Of a DNA stretch of 20,972 nt, positions 13,622 to 20,972 are shown piece by piece. The position numbers were made by a program, and so were the translations under genes. How positions within the stretch are numbered: position 1 is the first letter of the stretch; every line of letters starts with the position of its first letter. Under the pieces are notes generated by a model that saw only the letters and a list, made by a program, of their open reading frames with translations, searched no databases and was not told where the DNA came from. The stretch is from a virus: positions 1 through 20,972 of IMG/VR virus record IMGVR_UViG_3300027852_000192; one strand, 5' to 3'.

Positions 13622-15172
13622 ATGGCTTTCGATGGTTCTAGGTTTGGCACGGGCCTTATGGCTTTTGGGGCGGGGTTGCAGGGTGGTGACCCTATGGTCC
13701 CCATCAACCGATACCGCGACGAGATCGAGCGCAACGAGCGTAAGGGCAATATCTCCGCACTAATGTCAAACATGGGCATTGGTGGCAACCAGCGTGCCCT
13801 TCTTGACATGATGCCGCAAGAGACGCAGATGGCCTCTCTATATGAGTTGCAGGAGCAAAACCGTGCGAATGAAGCTACAGATGCGGCCAACGCTGGATTC
13901 ATGCAAAGCCTCTTTCCGCAATCAGGTATTCCCGAAACCTCGCAGCCAAGCGGAAAGGCGGACTTTATCGAGCAGATGATGCCGTATGCAATCGAGGCTG
14001 GGAATAGAACGGGTGTTGATCCGCGAATTATAATTGCCCAATCCGCACAAGAAACGGGGTGGGGTGATCATGCGCCTAACAACAACTATTTTGGAATAAA
14101 GAGCCACGGCCAACCCAATGGTGCGGAACTATCAACGATGGAATACTCTGGTGGCCAGCCTGTGAATGTTTCGGATAGCTTTAGGCAGTATGGCGGTATG
14201 GGCGAAAGTGTATCGGGTTACGCTGACTTTCTCCTAAACAATCCGCGCTACAATGAAATGATGCAAGCGCAAGGCATGGACGCACAGTTAGCGGCTTTGG
14301 GGCGTTCTGGATATGCAACTGACCCTAACTATGCGACTTCGGTGGGGCAGATCGCCCGCAGTATTTCTATGCCGCAGCAAGGCGGTCAAGAGGTGGCCGG
14401 TGATCCAACATTACTTAGTTGGATGAATATGGCTGCTAACCCAAATTTGGGTGCGGGTCAAAAACAGTATCTCGATATGTTGATTGCTGATCGTATGGGG
14501 GGCGAAGGCACGACGCTTATGCAAAATTATGATATGTATGCACAGCAAGAGCGGGCCGCTGGACGCCAGCCAGCAAGCTTTATGGATTATCAGCAACAAT
14601 TGAAAGCTGGAACCAACGTAACGGTAAACAATGGGCAAACCGAGATAGGTCCAATCCCGGCAGGGTGGGAGACATATACAGACGCTGCTACAGATCAACG
14701 GGCAATGCGGCCAATCCCCGGAGGTCCAATAGCAACGTCCCTTGCTCAAGGTGTGCAGATGACATCTGCAGACTTTGCTGACTACGAGGCAAACACCAAT
14801 ATGGTTCTGGATGTTATAAAAGGCGTTCTTGAGTCTCCCGGGCTGGAAGGTGGCACAGGATTTATTCAAGGGCGTTTAGGGGGGTATAATCAAGACACAG
14901 CGAACTTTATAGCTAGGCACGACCAGTTGCAAGGTAACGTGTTCTTAGAGGCTTACGAAAAGATAAAAGGCGGCGGCCCAATCACGGATTATGAAGGTGA
15001 TAAGGCATCTAATGCCCTAGCTAGACTTCAAAGAACGCAAGACGCTGCCGAATATAGAGCTGCGCTTATGGAGTTTTACGAAATAATAAATGATGGGCTT
15101 GAAAGAGCTAGAGGTGGTCAATCGGGGAGCCAAACACTAACCGATGAGCAACTATTCGAGAAGTATAGATAA
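13622..15172 (+). CDS. Ejection-type protein with FlgJ-like GH73 muramidase domain
   Basis: The 516-residue protein carries a glucosaminidase of the FlgJ/GH73 type at about residues 113-250. The helix GVDPRIIIAQSAQETGWGDH puts the catalytic glutamate at Glu144. NNNYFGIK (153-160) and TMEYSGGQPVNVSDSFRQY (172-190, with Glu174) are typical follow-on motifs, as is the ending SVSGYADFLLNNPRY. The enzyme would cut peptidoglycan locally so that phage DNA can cross the wall. The N-terminus is Gly and Met-rich, and the C-terminal part (GRLGGYNQDTANFIARHDQL, LERARGG) resembles other phage ejection proteins. It starts right after the S74-type gene (TAA ATG) and overlaps the next by one base. Confidence 0.88.
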   Translation: MAFDGSRFGTGLMAFGAGLQGGDPMVPINRYRDEIERNERKGNISALMSNMGIGGNQRALLDMMPQETQMASLYELQEQNRANEATDAANAGFMQSLFPQSGIPETSQPSGKADFIEQMMPYAIEAGNRTGVDPRIIIAQSAQETGWGDHAPNNNYFGIKSHGQPNGAELSTMEYSGGQPVNVSDSFRQYGGMGESVSGYADFLLNNPRYNEMMQAQGMDAQLAALGRSGYATDPNYATSVGQIARSISMPQQGGQEVAGDPTLLSWMNMAANPNLGAGQKQYLDMLIADRMGGEGTTLMQNYDMYAQQERAAGRQPASFMDYQQQLKAGTNVTVNNGQTEIGPIPAGWETYTDAATDQRAMRPIPGGPIATSLAQGVQMTSADFADYEANTNMVLDVIKGVLESPGLEGGTGFIQGRLGGYNQDTANFIARHDQLQGNVFLEAYEKIKGGGPITDYEGDKASNALARLQRTQDAAEYRAALMEFYEIINDGLERARGGQSGSQTLTDEQLFEKYR

Positions 15173-17460
15173 TGACATATGAAGAAATCATGCAGGCCGT
15201 AAGGAACGCGGACAAAGCGGGGGATGCCGAGGCTGCATCACGGTTTCTAAGTATGGCCGAAAACATACGACCTACGCCGTCTAAATACCCAGAGGGAACG
15301 GAGATTCTAGCCGAAGTTAACGGCGGGCAGGTCTACAAATTACCTAGTGGTCAACGTGGATTTAGCGGTGATGGATATTCTACAACAGACCCGGAAAAGG
15401 TTGACGAAATTTTATCGGGTGTTCCTGCTGGACTTACGTCAAAAGAAGGGCTTTACGAGGATATAATTGCACAACACCCCGTTGCTGCACGTGGTGCAAC
15501 AGCTCTACAGGGCGTGCCATTCGCGGGTGAATACCTAGACGAAGCAGCGGGGGCAGTATTCGGCCCACAGGCTGAGCAGGGAATTAGGGCATCGCAGGAA
15601 GCTATGGCGCAAATAAGGCCAAAAGAAACAATGGCGCTTCAAATTGGGACTGGAATAGCATCATCTTTGCCTGTCGCGGTTGCTGCGGCTCCAACTATTG
15701 CGGCTCATATGCCCGCAAGTATGGGCCTGAAGATTCTAGCTGGCGGACTTGGTGGCGGCATTAGTGGTGGTATTGAGGGTCTTGTTTCGGGGTATGGTGC
15801 CGGAGATGGTGGATCTCGAAGTGAGGAAGCGGGTCGGCGTGGTGTCTTTGGTGGGACAATTGGAACAGGGCTTGGCCTTGTGGCCCCTGTTATTGGTGCG
15901 GGTGTTCGCAGGGGGGTAGAAGCGTGGAAGGCTTCACCAACAAGGGCGGCAATTCGGCAAGCTGGAATTGATGATAGTTCTGCCCGAATGTTGTCATCTG
16001 TTGTTGATGCTGATTTATCTGTTGCAGAAAGAAATATCCGCGCCGCTGGACCATCTGCTATGGTAGCGGACGCTGGGCCGAACACAAAGCAGCTTTTAGA
16101 CCTTTCGATCCAAGGCTCTGGGCCAGCCTCAACGCAAGCGCTGGATGCCGTTCAAGACCGAGCATCAAGAGCGGGGCGCGATTTGGTCACAGCTCTTGAT
16201 GATACGCTTGGAACCCCTGCTGGGATTAAATCAATCCAACGCGAAGTTATGCAGAGCAGTTCTGGTGCCCGGGGTGCCGCTTACGATGCTGCCTATGCAA
16301 CGCCAATAAATTATGCTTCAGACGCAGGGCGTAATCTGGAGGAATTACTTACCCGAGTTCCTGACAGAATAATAAGAAATGCGGAATCTATGATGCGTGC
16401 TGAAGGTATGTCTAGCGCACAAATCAAGGCGGTTCTTGGCGAAAGTGGTGAAACTGTGTTCGAAACGCTTCCTGATGTGCGTCAAATAGATTACATCACA
16501 CGAGCCTTGCGCGATGAAGCGAGTGGGGCAACCCGTTCTGGGACTGGTGATCTTGGGCGCGTATATACCGGATTATCCCGCGATATACGCAACGCGCTTA
16601 GTGTTGATGATCTAGTCCCAGAATATGCCGCTGCGCGGTCTGTAGCCGCAGACGCTATTTCACAGCGGGAGGCTGTTCAAACTGGTCGGGAACTCTTACT
16701 AACACGCACAACACGAGAGGATGTGGCCGAGGCTGTTGGTGATATGGGGCTAGACGAACTGTCACGAACCAAGCAAGGAGTTCGCGGCTATATTGATGAC
16801 ATAATGGCTAACGCCAAGCGTGCCTTGACTGACGATAATATGGATGCACGAGAGGCATTGCGCCCACTTTCAGAGATGACAACTAGGGCTGGACGCGAGA
16901 AGCTCGCGTTACTCCTTGGGGACGAGTCCGCCACCGCGTTACAAAAGCAAATGGACGAGATTTATCAATCGCTGGCATTGCGTGCAAGTATTGCACAAAA
17001 CTCAAAAACCTTTGTCCGACAGGAGTTTTCGAGAGTGCGCGACGAACTGACAGCTCCAGGCGCTATGGAAACGCTTTTGGGTGAGGGCAAGCCGATAGAC
17101 GCGGCGCAAAAAATGTTATCTGGTGTTCTTGGTGCTGATCCAACAGAAAAGGTTTTGAGGGAGCAGCAGATAATGAGCAACTTAGCTAGTGTTTTAACGT
17201 CCAATGCAAGCCCGCAAGCGGCGGCGCAGAGTTTCGCCAGGATGGGGCCTTCGTTGGCATCTGCACGAGCTGCTGGTGATGTAGCTGGACAAAGGGCTGT
17301 TGCAGGAATCGCTGGTGGCGTCTTCCCAGCGACAACACAGCCGAATGCGCCTGTTGGCCCAACGGTAGTTTCGGCAAGGGTGTCTGAACTGCGTGAAAGC
17401 GGCATTACGGATGCAATAGAAATAAACAACATTCTGCGGCGAGAAGGATTGATAAAATGA
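15172..17460 (+). CDS. Large ejection / internal virion protein
   Basis: The 762-residue protein is the last and largest of the ejection set, comparable in position to P22 gp16 (609 residues). The N-terminus (EEIMQAVRNADKAGDAEAAS) is a helical module often found on phage internal proteins. Residues about 154-250 hold hydrophobic, glycine-zipper-like segments (ALQIGTGIASSLPVAVAAAP, LKILAGGLGGGISGGIEGL, GTIGTGLGLVAPVIGAGV) that could enter the host membrane. The remaining 500 residues are mainly helical and charged, and end in a short helix (ITDAIEINNILRREGLI). No enzyme motif is seen. It overlaps the muramidase gene by one base and the fiber gene by four. The ejection role rests on position and composition. 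Confidence 0.82.
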   Translation: MTYEEIMQAVRNADKAGDAEAASRFLSMAENIRPTPSKYPEGTEILAEVNGGQVYKLPSGQRGFSGDGYSTTDPEKVDEILSGVPAGLTSKEGLYEDIIAQHPVAARGATALQGVPFAGEYLDEAAGAVFGPQAEQGIRASQEAMAQIRPKETMALQIGTGIASSLPVAVAAAPTIAAHMPASMGLKILAGGLGGGISGGIEGLVSGYGAGDGGSRSEEAGRRGVFGGTIGTGLGLVAPVIGAGVRRGVEAWKASPTRAAIRQAGIDDSSARMLSSVVDADLSVAERNIRAAGPSAMVADAGPNTKQLLDLSIQGSGPASTQALDAVQDRASRAGRDLVTALDDTLGTPAGIKSIQREVMQSSSGARGAAYDAAYATPINYASDAGRNLEELLTRVPDRIIRNAESMMRAEGMSSAQIKAVLGESGETVFETLPDVRQIDYITRALRDEASGATRSGTGDLGRVYTGLSRDIRNALSVDDLVPEYAAARSVAADAISQREAVQTGRELLLTRTTREDVAEAVGDMGLDELSRTKQGVRGYIDDIMANAKRALTDDNMDAREALRPLSEMTTRAGREKLALLLGDESATALQKQMDEIYQSLALRASIAQNSKTFVRQEFSRVRDELTAPGAMETLLGEGKPIDAAQKMLSGVLGADPTEKVLREQQIMSNLASVLTSNASPQAAAQSFARMGPSLASARAAGDVAGQRAVAGIAGGVFPATTQPNAPVGPTVVSARVSELRESGITDAIEINNILRREGLIK

Positions 17461-18464
17461 CAGTTAGAGATTATTCAACAACGGCCAGCGATAATGCCAC
17501 AATTGAAGGCATTGCGCTTAATGACACTATGCTTGCCAATGCTCTTGATAACGCTATTCGGCAACAAATGGCAGATAGTGCTAATTTCCTGCTTGATATT
17601 TCTAAGCCTACTGCATCGACTGGTTCGGCTAACGCATACACCTTAACAACAGGTGGCACAATTGCGTCATACGAAGACAAAATCCGGATTGCGTTCGCAG
17701 CTAACTTCTCAAATACGGGGGCTTGCACGATTAATATAGACACGCTCGGCGTTGTTGATTTGAAGGTTTACGGAGGTGGTGGTATTGCCGATCCTGCGTC
17801 CGGACAAATTCAAAGTGGTGGGGTTTATGACATTATGTATGTCGCCGCAATTGGCGATTTTGTTGTTTTGAATCCGTCTATAGCAAAAGCCACCACCGTT
17901 CAAATGCAGGATGGAGTAACGGATGATGTTTACGGGGATAGCGTCGGCGTTAAGGCGGCCATTAAGGCACTGCAAACAGATGTGTTCCAATTAAAGCAGT
18001 CGCCAACCTCACAGCCGGTAAGAAGCATCACTCTTGTGCCCGGTGTTGATGAAACTATATGGAGGTTTAGCCAAGTAATACCTGCAACAGATGCCGCTGA
18101 TTTTATACTTTTGGCGTCGGATGACTCGCTTTCTACGTTTGAGACATGGGAATTGAGGACGGTCACTAACGGATCATCCTCCTTACAAACCACATCTAGC
18201 CCAGTAATCGCGTCAACGGTTGGGTCTGGCACCAATCAATATGGAGTGTCCGGGGAAATCATTGTTAGGCAATCATCCGGTCAATGGGCTTCAGTTAATA
18301 TAGACATTGGATATTTTAGTGCTGACCCAGGCGGAAGTGTAAGTCATGTTTCTGGGTATGGGGTGATAAAAACGACAGCAGATCTCACAAACCTTCGTGC
18401 AAAATTTTCTAGCGGTGATATTGAAATTGGCGAATTTATTCACCTAACGAGGACATACGAATGA
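17457..18464 (+). CDS. Tail fiber protein with virion-anchor N-terminus
   Basis: The 335-residue protein begins with RDYSTTASDNATIEGIALND and ANALDNAIRQQMAD, a pattern typical of podovirus fibers that attach to the tail. A beta-rich domain follows (ANAYTLTTGGTIASYEDKIR, TGACTINIDTLG, then VYDIMYVAAIGDFVVLN), which is common in fiber shafts. A helical linker around VGVKAAIKALQTDVFQLKQ probably forms a trimeric coiled coil. The C-terminal part is another beta domain. It is the only gene of the receptor-binding cluster with a clear anchor motif, so it may carry the others. The start overlaps the ejection gene (ATGA). Confidence 0.85.
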   Translation: MTVRDYSTTASDNATIEGIALNDTMLANALDNAIRQQMADSANFLLDISKPTASTGSANAYTLTTGGTIASYEDKIRIAFAANFSNTGACTINIDTLGVVDLKVYGGGGIADPASGQIQSGGVYDIMYVAAIGDFVVLNPSIAKATTVQMQDGVTDDVYGDSVGVKAAIKALQTDVFQLKQSPTSQPVRSITLVPGVDETIWRFSQVIPATDAADFILLASDDSLSTFETWELRTVTNGSSSLQTTSSPVIASTVGSGTNQYGVSGEIIVRQSSGQWASVNIDIGYFSADPGGSVSHVSGYGVIKTTADLTNLRAKFSSGDIEIGEFIHLTRTYE

Positions 18465-18805
18465 TTGAACTTTGTTTTGCGGCAACGATGCACTTTGGTC
18501 TCGGTGAAGGGTGGCAAGATAAACATCCGTGCGTCCGTTATGAAATGGATGGGGTTACGGTCGGGGCTTACCTCAACAGTGAAAACGACCTTTCAGTGTA
18601 TGCATCACACACTTGGAATTCAGGGCAATGGTTTGCGGAACTAGGGGCGGTGACTGGCTACGAGGGCGCAGCGGTTGCCCCCATGTTGCGCGGCGGGTAT
18701 AACCTGTCTGACAACGCTGCGGTATTCATATCACCGGCAATGACAACCAGAGGTCAAGTTGGCGTTGTTGCTGGAATAGAAATCAGCATGGGAGTTCTAC
18801 AATGA
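18461..18805 (+). CDS. Small beta-barrel-like protein in the fiber cluster
   Basis: The 114-residue protein shows alternating hydrophobic and polar strands with aromatic ends: PCVRYEMDGVTVGAYLNS, DLSVYASHTWNSGQWFAELG, VTGYEGAAVAPMLRGGYNL, NAAVFISPAM and QVGVVAGIEISM. This resembles small bacterial outer-membrane barrels. Related proteins with YLNSE, ELGAVTGYxGAxVAPM and GIE motifs are found in many marine phages. No clear signal peptide is visible, though the first 13 residues are fairly hydrophobic. It could be a fiber accessory, a host-surface protein or a chaperone. It is joined to both neighbours by ATGA overlaps. Confidence 0.75.
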   Translation: MIELCFAATMHFGLGEGWQDKHPCVRYEMDGVTVGAYLNSENDLSVYASHTWNSGQWFAELGAVTGYEGAAVAPMLRGGYNLSDNAAVFISPAMTTRGQVGVVAGIEISMGVLQ

Positions 18806-19218
18806 GTTTATCTCTAGGCATGGGCTTGGGCCTCACAATGCAGCGAGGATCCAGCGACCCTCTTGGCCCTGAGGTTGTCCTAAATGGCGGCTTTGACACA
18901 GATACTATTTGGTTCAAAGCCGCTGGGCATACAATCTCCGGCGGCGAGTTGAACATAAGCACAGGCAGCATCACAGTAACAAATCAAAACGCCTTAGTTC
19001 TTGGTAAAACATATAGGGTTGTATTCGATGTTACAAACTTTGTGTCAGGAGAAGTAAGGGTAAATCTCGGATGGAGTGGTTACGGGACGCGCCGTTCTGC
19101 TAACGGAACATACACTGAAGATACTGTTTGTTCGGGCAACACGTTTATAGAAATTACTACATTTACTTCGGGATTTGTTGGTTCGGTCGATAACGTATCG
19201 GTCCGAGAGGTTCTATAA
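18802..19218 (+). CDS. Carbohydrate-binding-like module of the tail
   Basis: The 138-residue protein has a short Gly/Leu-rich start (MSLSLGMGLGLTMQRG) and then one beta-sandwich. Typical signatures are GPEVVLNGGFDTDTIWF, ISGGELNISTG, GKTYRVVFDVTNF and the ending GSVDNVSVREVL. Such domains resemble carbohydrate-binding modules and are usually part of larger phage fibers. Here the domain is a separate gene between the anchor fiber and the tailspike. It may bind surface sugars or act as a link in the fiber. It overlaps the previous gene (ATGA) and ends one base into the tailspike gene (TAATG). Confidence 0.78.
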   Translation: MSLSLGMGLGLTMQRGSSDPLGPEVVLNGGFDTDTIWFKAAGHTISGGELNISTGSITVTNQNALVLGKTYRVVFDVTNFVSGEVRVNLGWSGYGTRRSANGTYTEDTVCSGNTFIEITTFTSGFVGSVDNVSVREVL

Positions 19219-20837
19219 TGCTTCAAGCAAAAATATCTGTGGAAGACACTAGCAGCGCCCAATACTTCGGGGCGGTCGGTGATGGGGTTGCTGATGATAG
19301 CGTTGCAATATCTGGTGCAACCGGCGTTAAAGAACTGCGCTTTCCGGCAGGAACATATCTAATCGGGGAAAACGCGACTATCGCCCCTGATATTTACATG
19401 GCAACGGGTGCGGTGTTTTTGGTTGATGATGGTGTAACCCTAACTATTACAGGGCAAATACATGCGGAAAACCAGCAGATATTCAAGCGTGTTAACACGG
19501 GCAAGGTTTCGGTTAATACCCTATCGCAGCATTCAACCGTTCAGATAGCGTGGTTCCTAGACAAACAGGCAGAGGATCACGCAGACGGTTTTAAGTGGGC
19601 GATGCTATCTAATAACGGCGGCGGCGGTATTCTGGAGTTCCCGCCATATACAATGAGTGTCGGCTCAAAGATTTCGTTTGACTCAACGTCAGCCGGCGCG
19701 AACGTGACTGATAGAACCTTCCGTTCTTCCGGGGTCAACCCAGGCGCGGGCATTTTACTTAATGCTGGCTACACCGATGACTGTCTATTTGACATAAACG
19801 GCCTCAACGCTGCGGGGGGCTGGCTGTTTCGCCTGAAATTTGACGGAATATACATTGATGAATCCAACGCTCCGGAAGGGTTTACGACGATCAGGTGCAA
19901 GAATGCGTATTCCACAAAGTTTTGCAACATAAGAAACTATGGCGCATTGCCAACGTCAAATTACATGGACATCGAGGATTGCAACGACGTTGTCTTGGAT
20001 GGGGTTACTGGTAGCAATGGGCATACAGGAATACGGGTCACCGGAAATCAGCAGCGCTGCACCGTAACCATTCGTGACTGCGATCTTGAGGCTTACAAAT
20101 ATGGCATTGAAACTGTAGGCGCCGCGCACGTCACGGTAGATGCTCCATACTTCGAGCGGAACGGCGCTTGCATATGGCACAAAGGCGATGACCGAGGGGC
20201 AGTGACGGTTGTGGGTGGGTCATGGAACTTAGTTAACGATGTGTCGGCCATTCGAGTTGAAGGGCCAAATCTGACGGTTACCAATCCCGCTGTAGAATAT
20301 AGCGGCACAAACCCGTGTTTCTTTCTGATATATCCTGACGGAACACCCTACACCCGCTATAAGAATATCAACGCTATAGGCATGTCTAGGGCTGACCCGA
20401 ATGTCATTCGCGGGAATGCATCGGCTGTGAATTTCCTAGGCAATGATGTGCTTGACGGAATGTTCGTTGCTGAATTATGGAATAAAGCCGAAAACGTAGA
20501 TGGTGACTTACTCAACCTCTTTGCTGTAGATCACGCTGACAACGCTATCTACGAAATGGAAGTATTTATCGTTGATGGTTACACATCGAATCACTATTCC
20601 GCAAAGTTTGTTTGGGGTGGGCGCGTAGGTGATACTTCAGCGCCAACAAAGGTTTATGAACACGCAGAGGGGCCTTGGGCAGTCACAATGACCAATACGA
20701 AGATTGACCCAAACGCATTTCATGCCGGAGTGACGGTTTCTCACGGGTCTAACGTAACCATAGCCGCTAAAATTAAGGCTGTAGAGCATGGTGGTTCTGC
20801 GAGCCTTGGGATTAACCAGATATATGTTGGGGCTTAA
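19218..20837 (+). CDS. Tailspike with pectate-lyase-like beta-helix
   Basis: The 539-residue protein contains the pectate lyase superfamily start YFGAVGDGVADDSVAI (residues 16-31), followed by LRFPAGTYLIG. A run of beta-helix rungs follows (about 200-400), for example TTIRCKNAYSTKFCNIRNYG, DIEDCNDVVLDGVTGSNG, CTVTIRDCDLEAYKYGIETV and GAVTVVGGSWNLVND. The end is a separate beta domain (about 440-539). Proteins of this kind bind or degrade capsule or O-antigen sugars. Catalytic residues cannot be assigned by eye. It has no visible virion-anchor domain before the beta-helix, so it probably attaches through a partner such as the fiber at 17457. It overlaps the previous gene by one base. Confidence 0.87.
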   Translation: MLQAKISVEDTSSAQYFGAVGDGVADDSVAISGATGVKELRFPAGTYLIGENATIAPDIYMATGAVFLVDDGVTLTITGQIHAENQQIFKRVNTGKVSVNTLSQHSTVQIAWFLDKQAEDHADGFKWAMLSNNGGGGILEFPPYTMSVGSKISFDSTSAGANVTDRTFRSSGVNPGAGILLNAGYTDDCLFDINGLNAAGGWLFRLKFDGIYIDESNAPEGFTTIRCKNAYSTKFCNIRNYGALPTSNYMDIEDCNDVVLDGVTGSNGHTGIRVTGNQQRCTVTIRDCDLEAYKYGIETVGAAHVTVDAPYFERNGACIWHKGDDRGAVTVVGGSWNLVNDVSAIRVEGPNLTVTNPAVEYSGTNPCFFLIYPDGTPYTRYKNINAIGMSRADPNVIRGNASAVNFLGNDVLDGMFVAELWNKAENVDGDLLNLFAVDHADNAIYEMEVFIVDGYTSNHYSAKFVWGGRVGDTSAPTKVYEHAEGPWAVTMTNTKIDPNAFHAGVTVSHGSNVTIAAKIKAVEHGGSASLGINQIYVGA

Positions 20838-20841
20838 CGGA

Positions 20842-20972
20842 ATGCTTGGCACATCTGATTTTCAAGAGCGTGACCCCCACCGTAAGTTAACGGTGGGGCT
20901 TTCGCACGCTTGGGTTGGTGGGTTCGGTGTAGTAATTGGCTTGCCTATTGGTAAGGAGGTCGTTTTGATTTG
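20842..20972 (+). CDS. Start of a further gene running off the window (possible small membrane protein)
   Basis: ATG 20842 lies four bases after the tailspike stop and opens a frame with no stop to the window end (43 codons seen). The start is charged (GTSDFQERDPHRKLTVGL). It is followed by a Gly/Val-rich hydrophobic part (WVGGFGVVIGLPIG) that could begin a membrane segment, as in lysis or small membrane proteins. The ribosome site (AACGGA) is weak. The frame runs through a strong hairpin at 20875-20898. A 43-codon open frame can occur by chance, so the gene is only likely, not certain. Confidence 0.5.
   Translation, partial: MLGTSDFQERDPHRKLTVGLSHAWVGGFGVVIGLPIGKEVVLI
20875..20901 (+). terminator. 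Strong hairpin after the tailspike gene
   Basis: CCCCACCGT (20875-20883) pairs perfectly with ACGGTGGGG (20890-20898) over nine bases around the loop AAGTTA, followed by CTTT. The stem is the strongest in the window but the T-run is short. It would be a natural end for the virion operon. It also lies inside the frame that starts at 20842, so it may be read through, or that frame may not be a gene. Confidence 0.6.
20952..20967 (+). promoter_or_regulatory. Near-perfect ribosome binding site at window end
   Basis: TAAGGAGGT (20952-20960) is an almost complete anti-16S match, followed after four bases by TTG at 20965. The TTG is in frame with the open frame starting at 20842, so it could be an internal or alternative start. 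Another start codon may lie past the window edge. Confidence 0.4.

Noticed and set aside
16965-17432. 155-codon minus-strand frame opposite the large ejection gene
   Set aside because: The Ala/Ser-rich product mirrors the helical forward protein. There is no promoter, ribosome site or family resemblance.
1-20972. CRISPR array, insertion sequence, integrase or attachment site
   Set aside because: No regularly spaced repeats, transposase or recombinase motifs, or terminal inverted repeats were seen. The only notable direct repeat is the 17-bp pair at 3932 and 4203.

Overview
The window is a contiguous piece of a double-stranded DNA tailed phage or prophage with a P22-like short-tailed (podovirus) virion plan. 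Every convincing gene lies on the + strand, most neighbours overlap by 1 to 20 bases (ATGA, TGATG or TAATG junctions), and no stretch longer than 200 bases lacks a gene. The families (P22-like portal, DUF5309/SU10-type coat, gp4-like adaptor, gp10-like hub, GH73 muramidase in an ejection protein, pectate-lyase-fold tailspike) and the roughly balanced base composition resemble phages of marine Proteobacteria, possibly alphaproteobacteria. The host is inference; nothing in the window proves it. No integrase, repressor, tRNA or attachment site was seen, so the lifestyle cannot be decided.

Bases 1-1882 hold the end of an early/middle operon: the tail of an unidentified gene, a 60-residue helix-turn-helix protein, a RusA-type Holliday junction resolvase, a W/G-rich accessory protein, a structured intergenic RNA segment, an HExxH mini-metallopeptidase and a small Cys-rich protein. 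Bases 1883-2080 form a control region with a candidate sigma70 promoter followed at once by an intrinsic terminator, just ahead of the packaging genes.

Bases 2081-8602 hold packaging and head genes: small and large terminase, a second and stronger-looking promoter (3870-3898), a 92-residue orphan gene bracketed by a 17-bp direct repeat, the portal, a small portal-linked protein, the scaffold and the major capsid protein. The capsid gene is flanked by RNA hairpins on both sides. It is followed by a 52-residue protein.

Bases 8604-11948 hold small head/tail accessory proteins, the head-to-tail adaptor and the tail hub. Bases 11945-17460 hold a small structural protein, a GNAT-fold protein and three ejection-type proteins. 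The first of these ends in a short S74-type chaperone domain, the second carries a FlgJ-like muramidase, and the third is large with glycine-rich hydrophobic segments. Bases 17457-20837 hold the receptor-binding cluster: an anchor-type fiber, a small beta-barrel-like protein, a carbohydrate-binding-like module and the tailspike. The window ends in a strong hairpin that lies inside a further open reading frame running off the edge.

Together the genes describe DNA packaging (terminase and portal), procapsid assembly (scaffold and coat), neck closure (adaptor and hub), delivery of ejection proteins through the cell wall, and host recognition. I did not find a wholly new system. The most unusual points are the repeat-bracketed gene before the portal, the promoter-terminator leader before the terminase, the hairpins flanking the coat gene, the S74 domain in an ejection-type protein, and the small barrel-like protein among the fiber genes.
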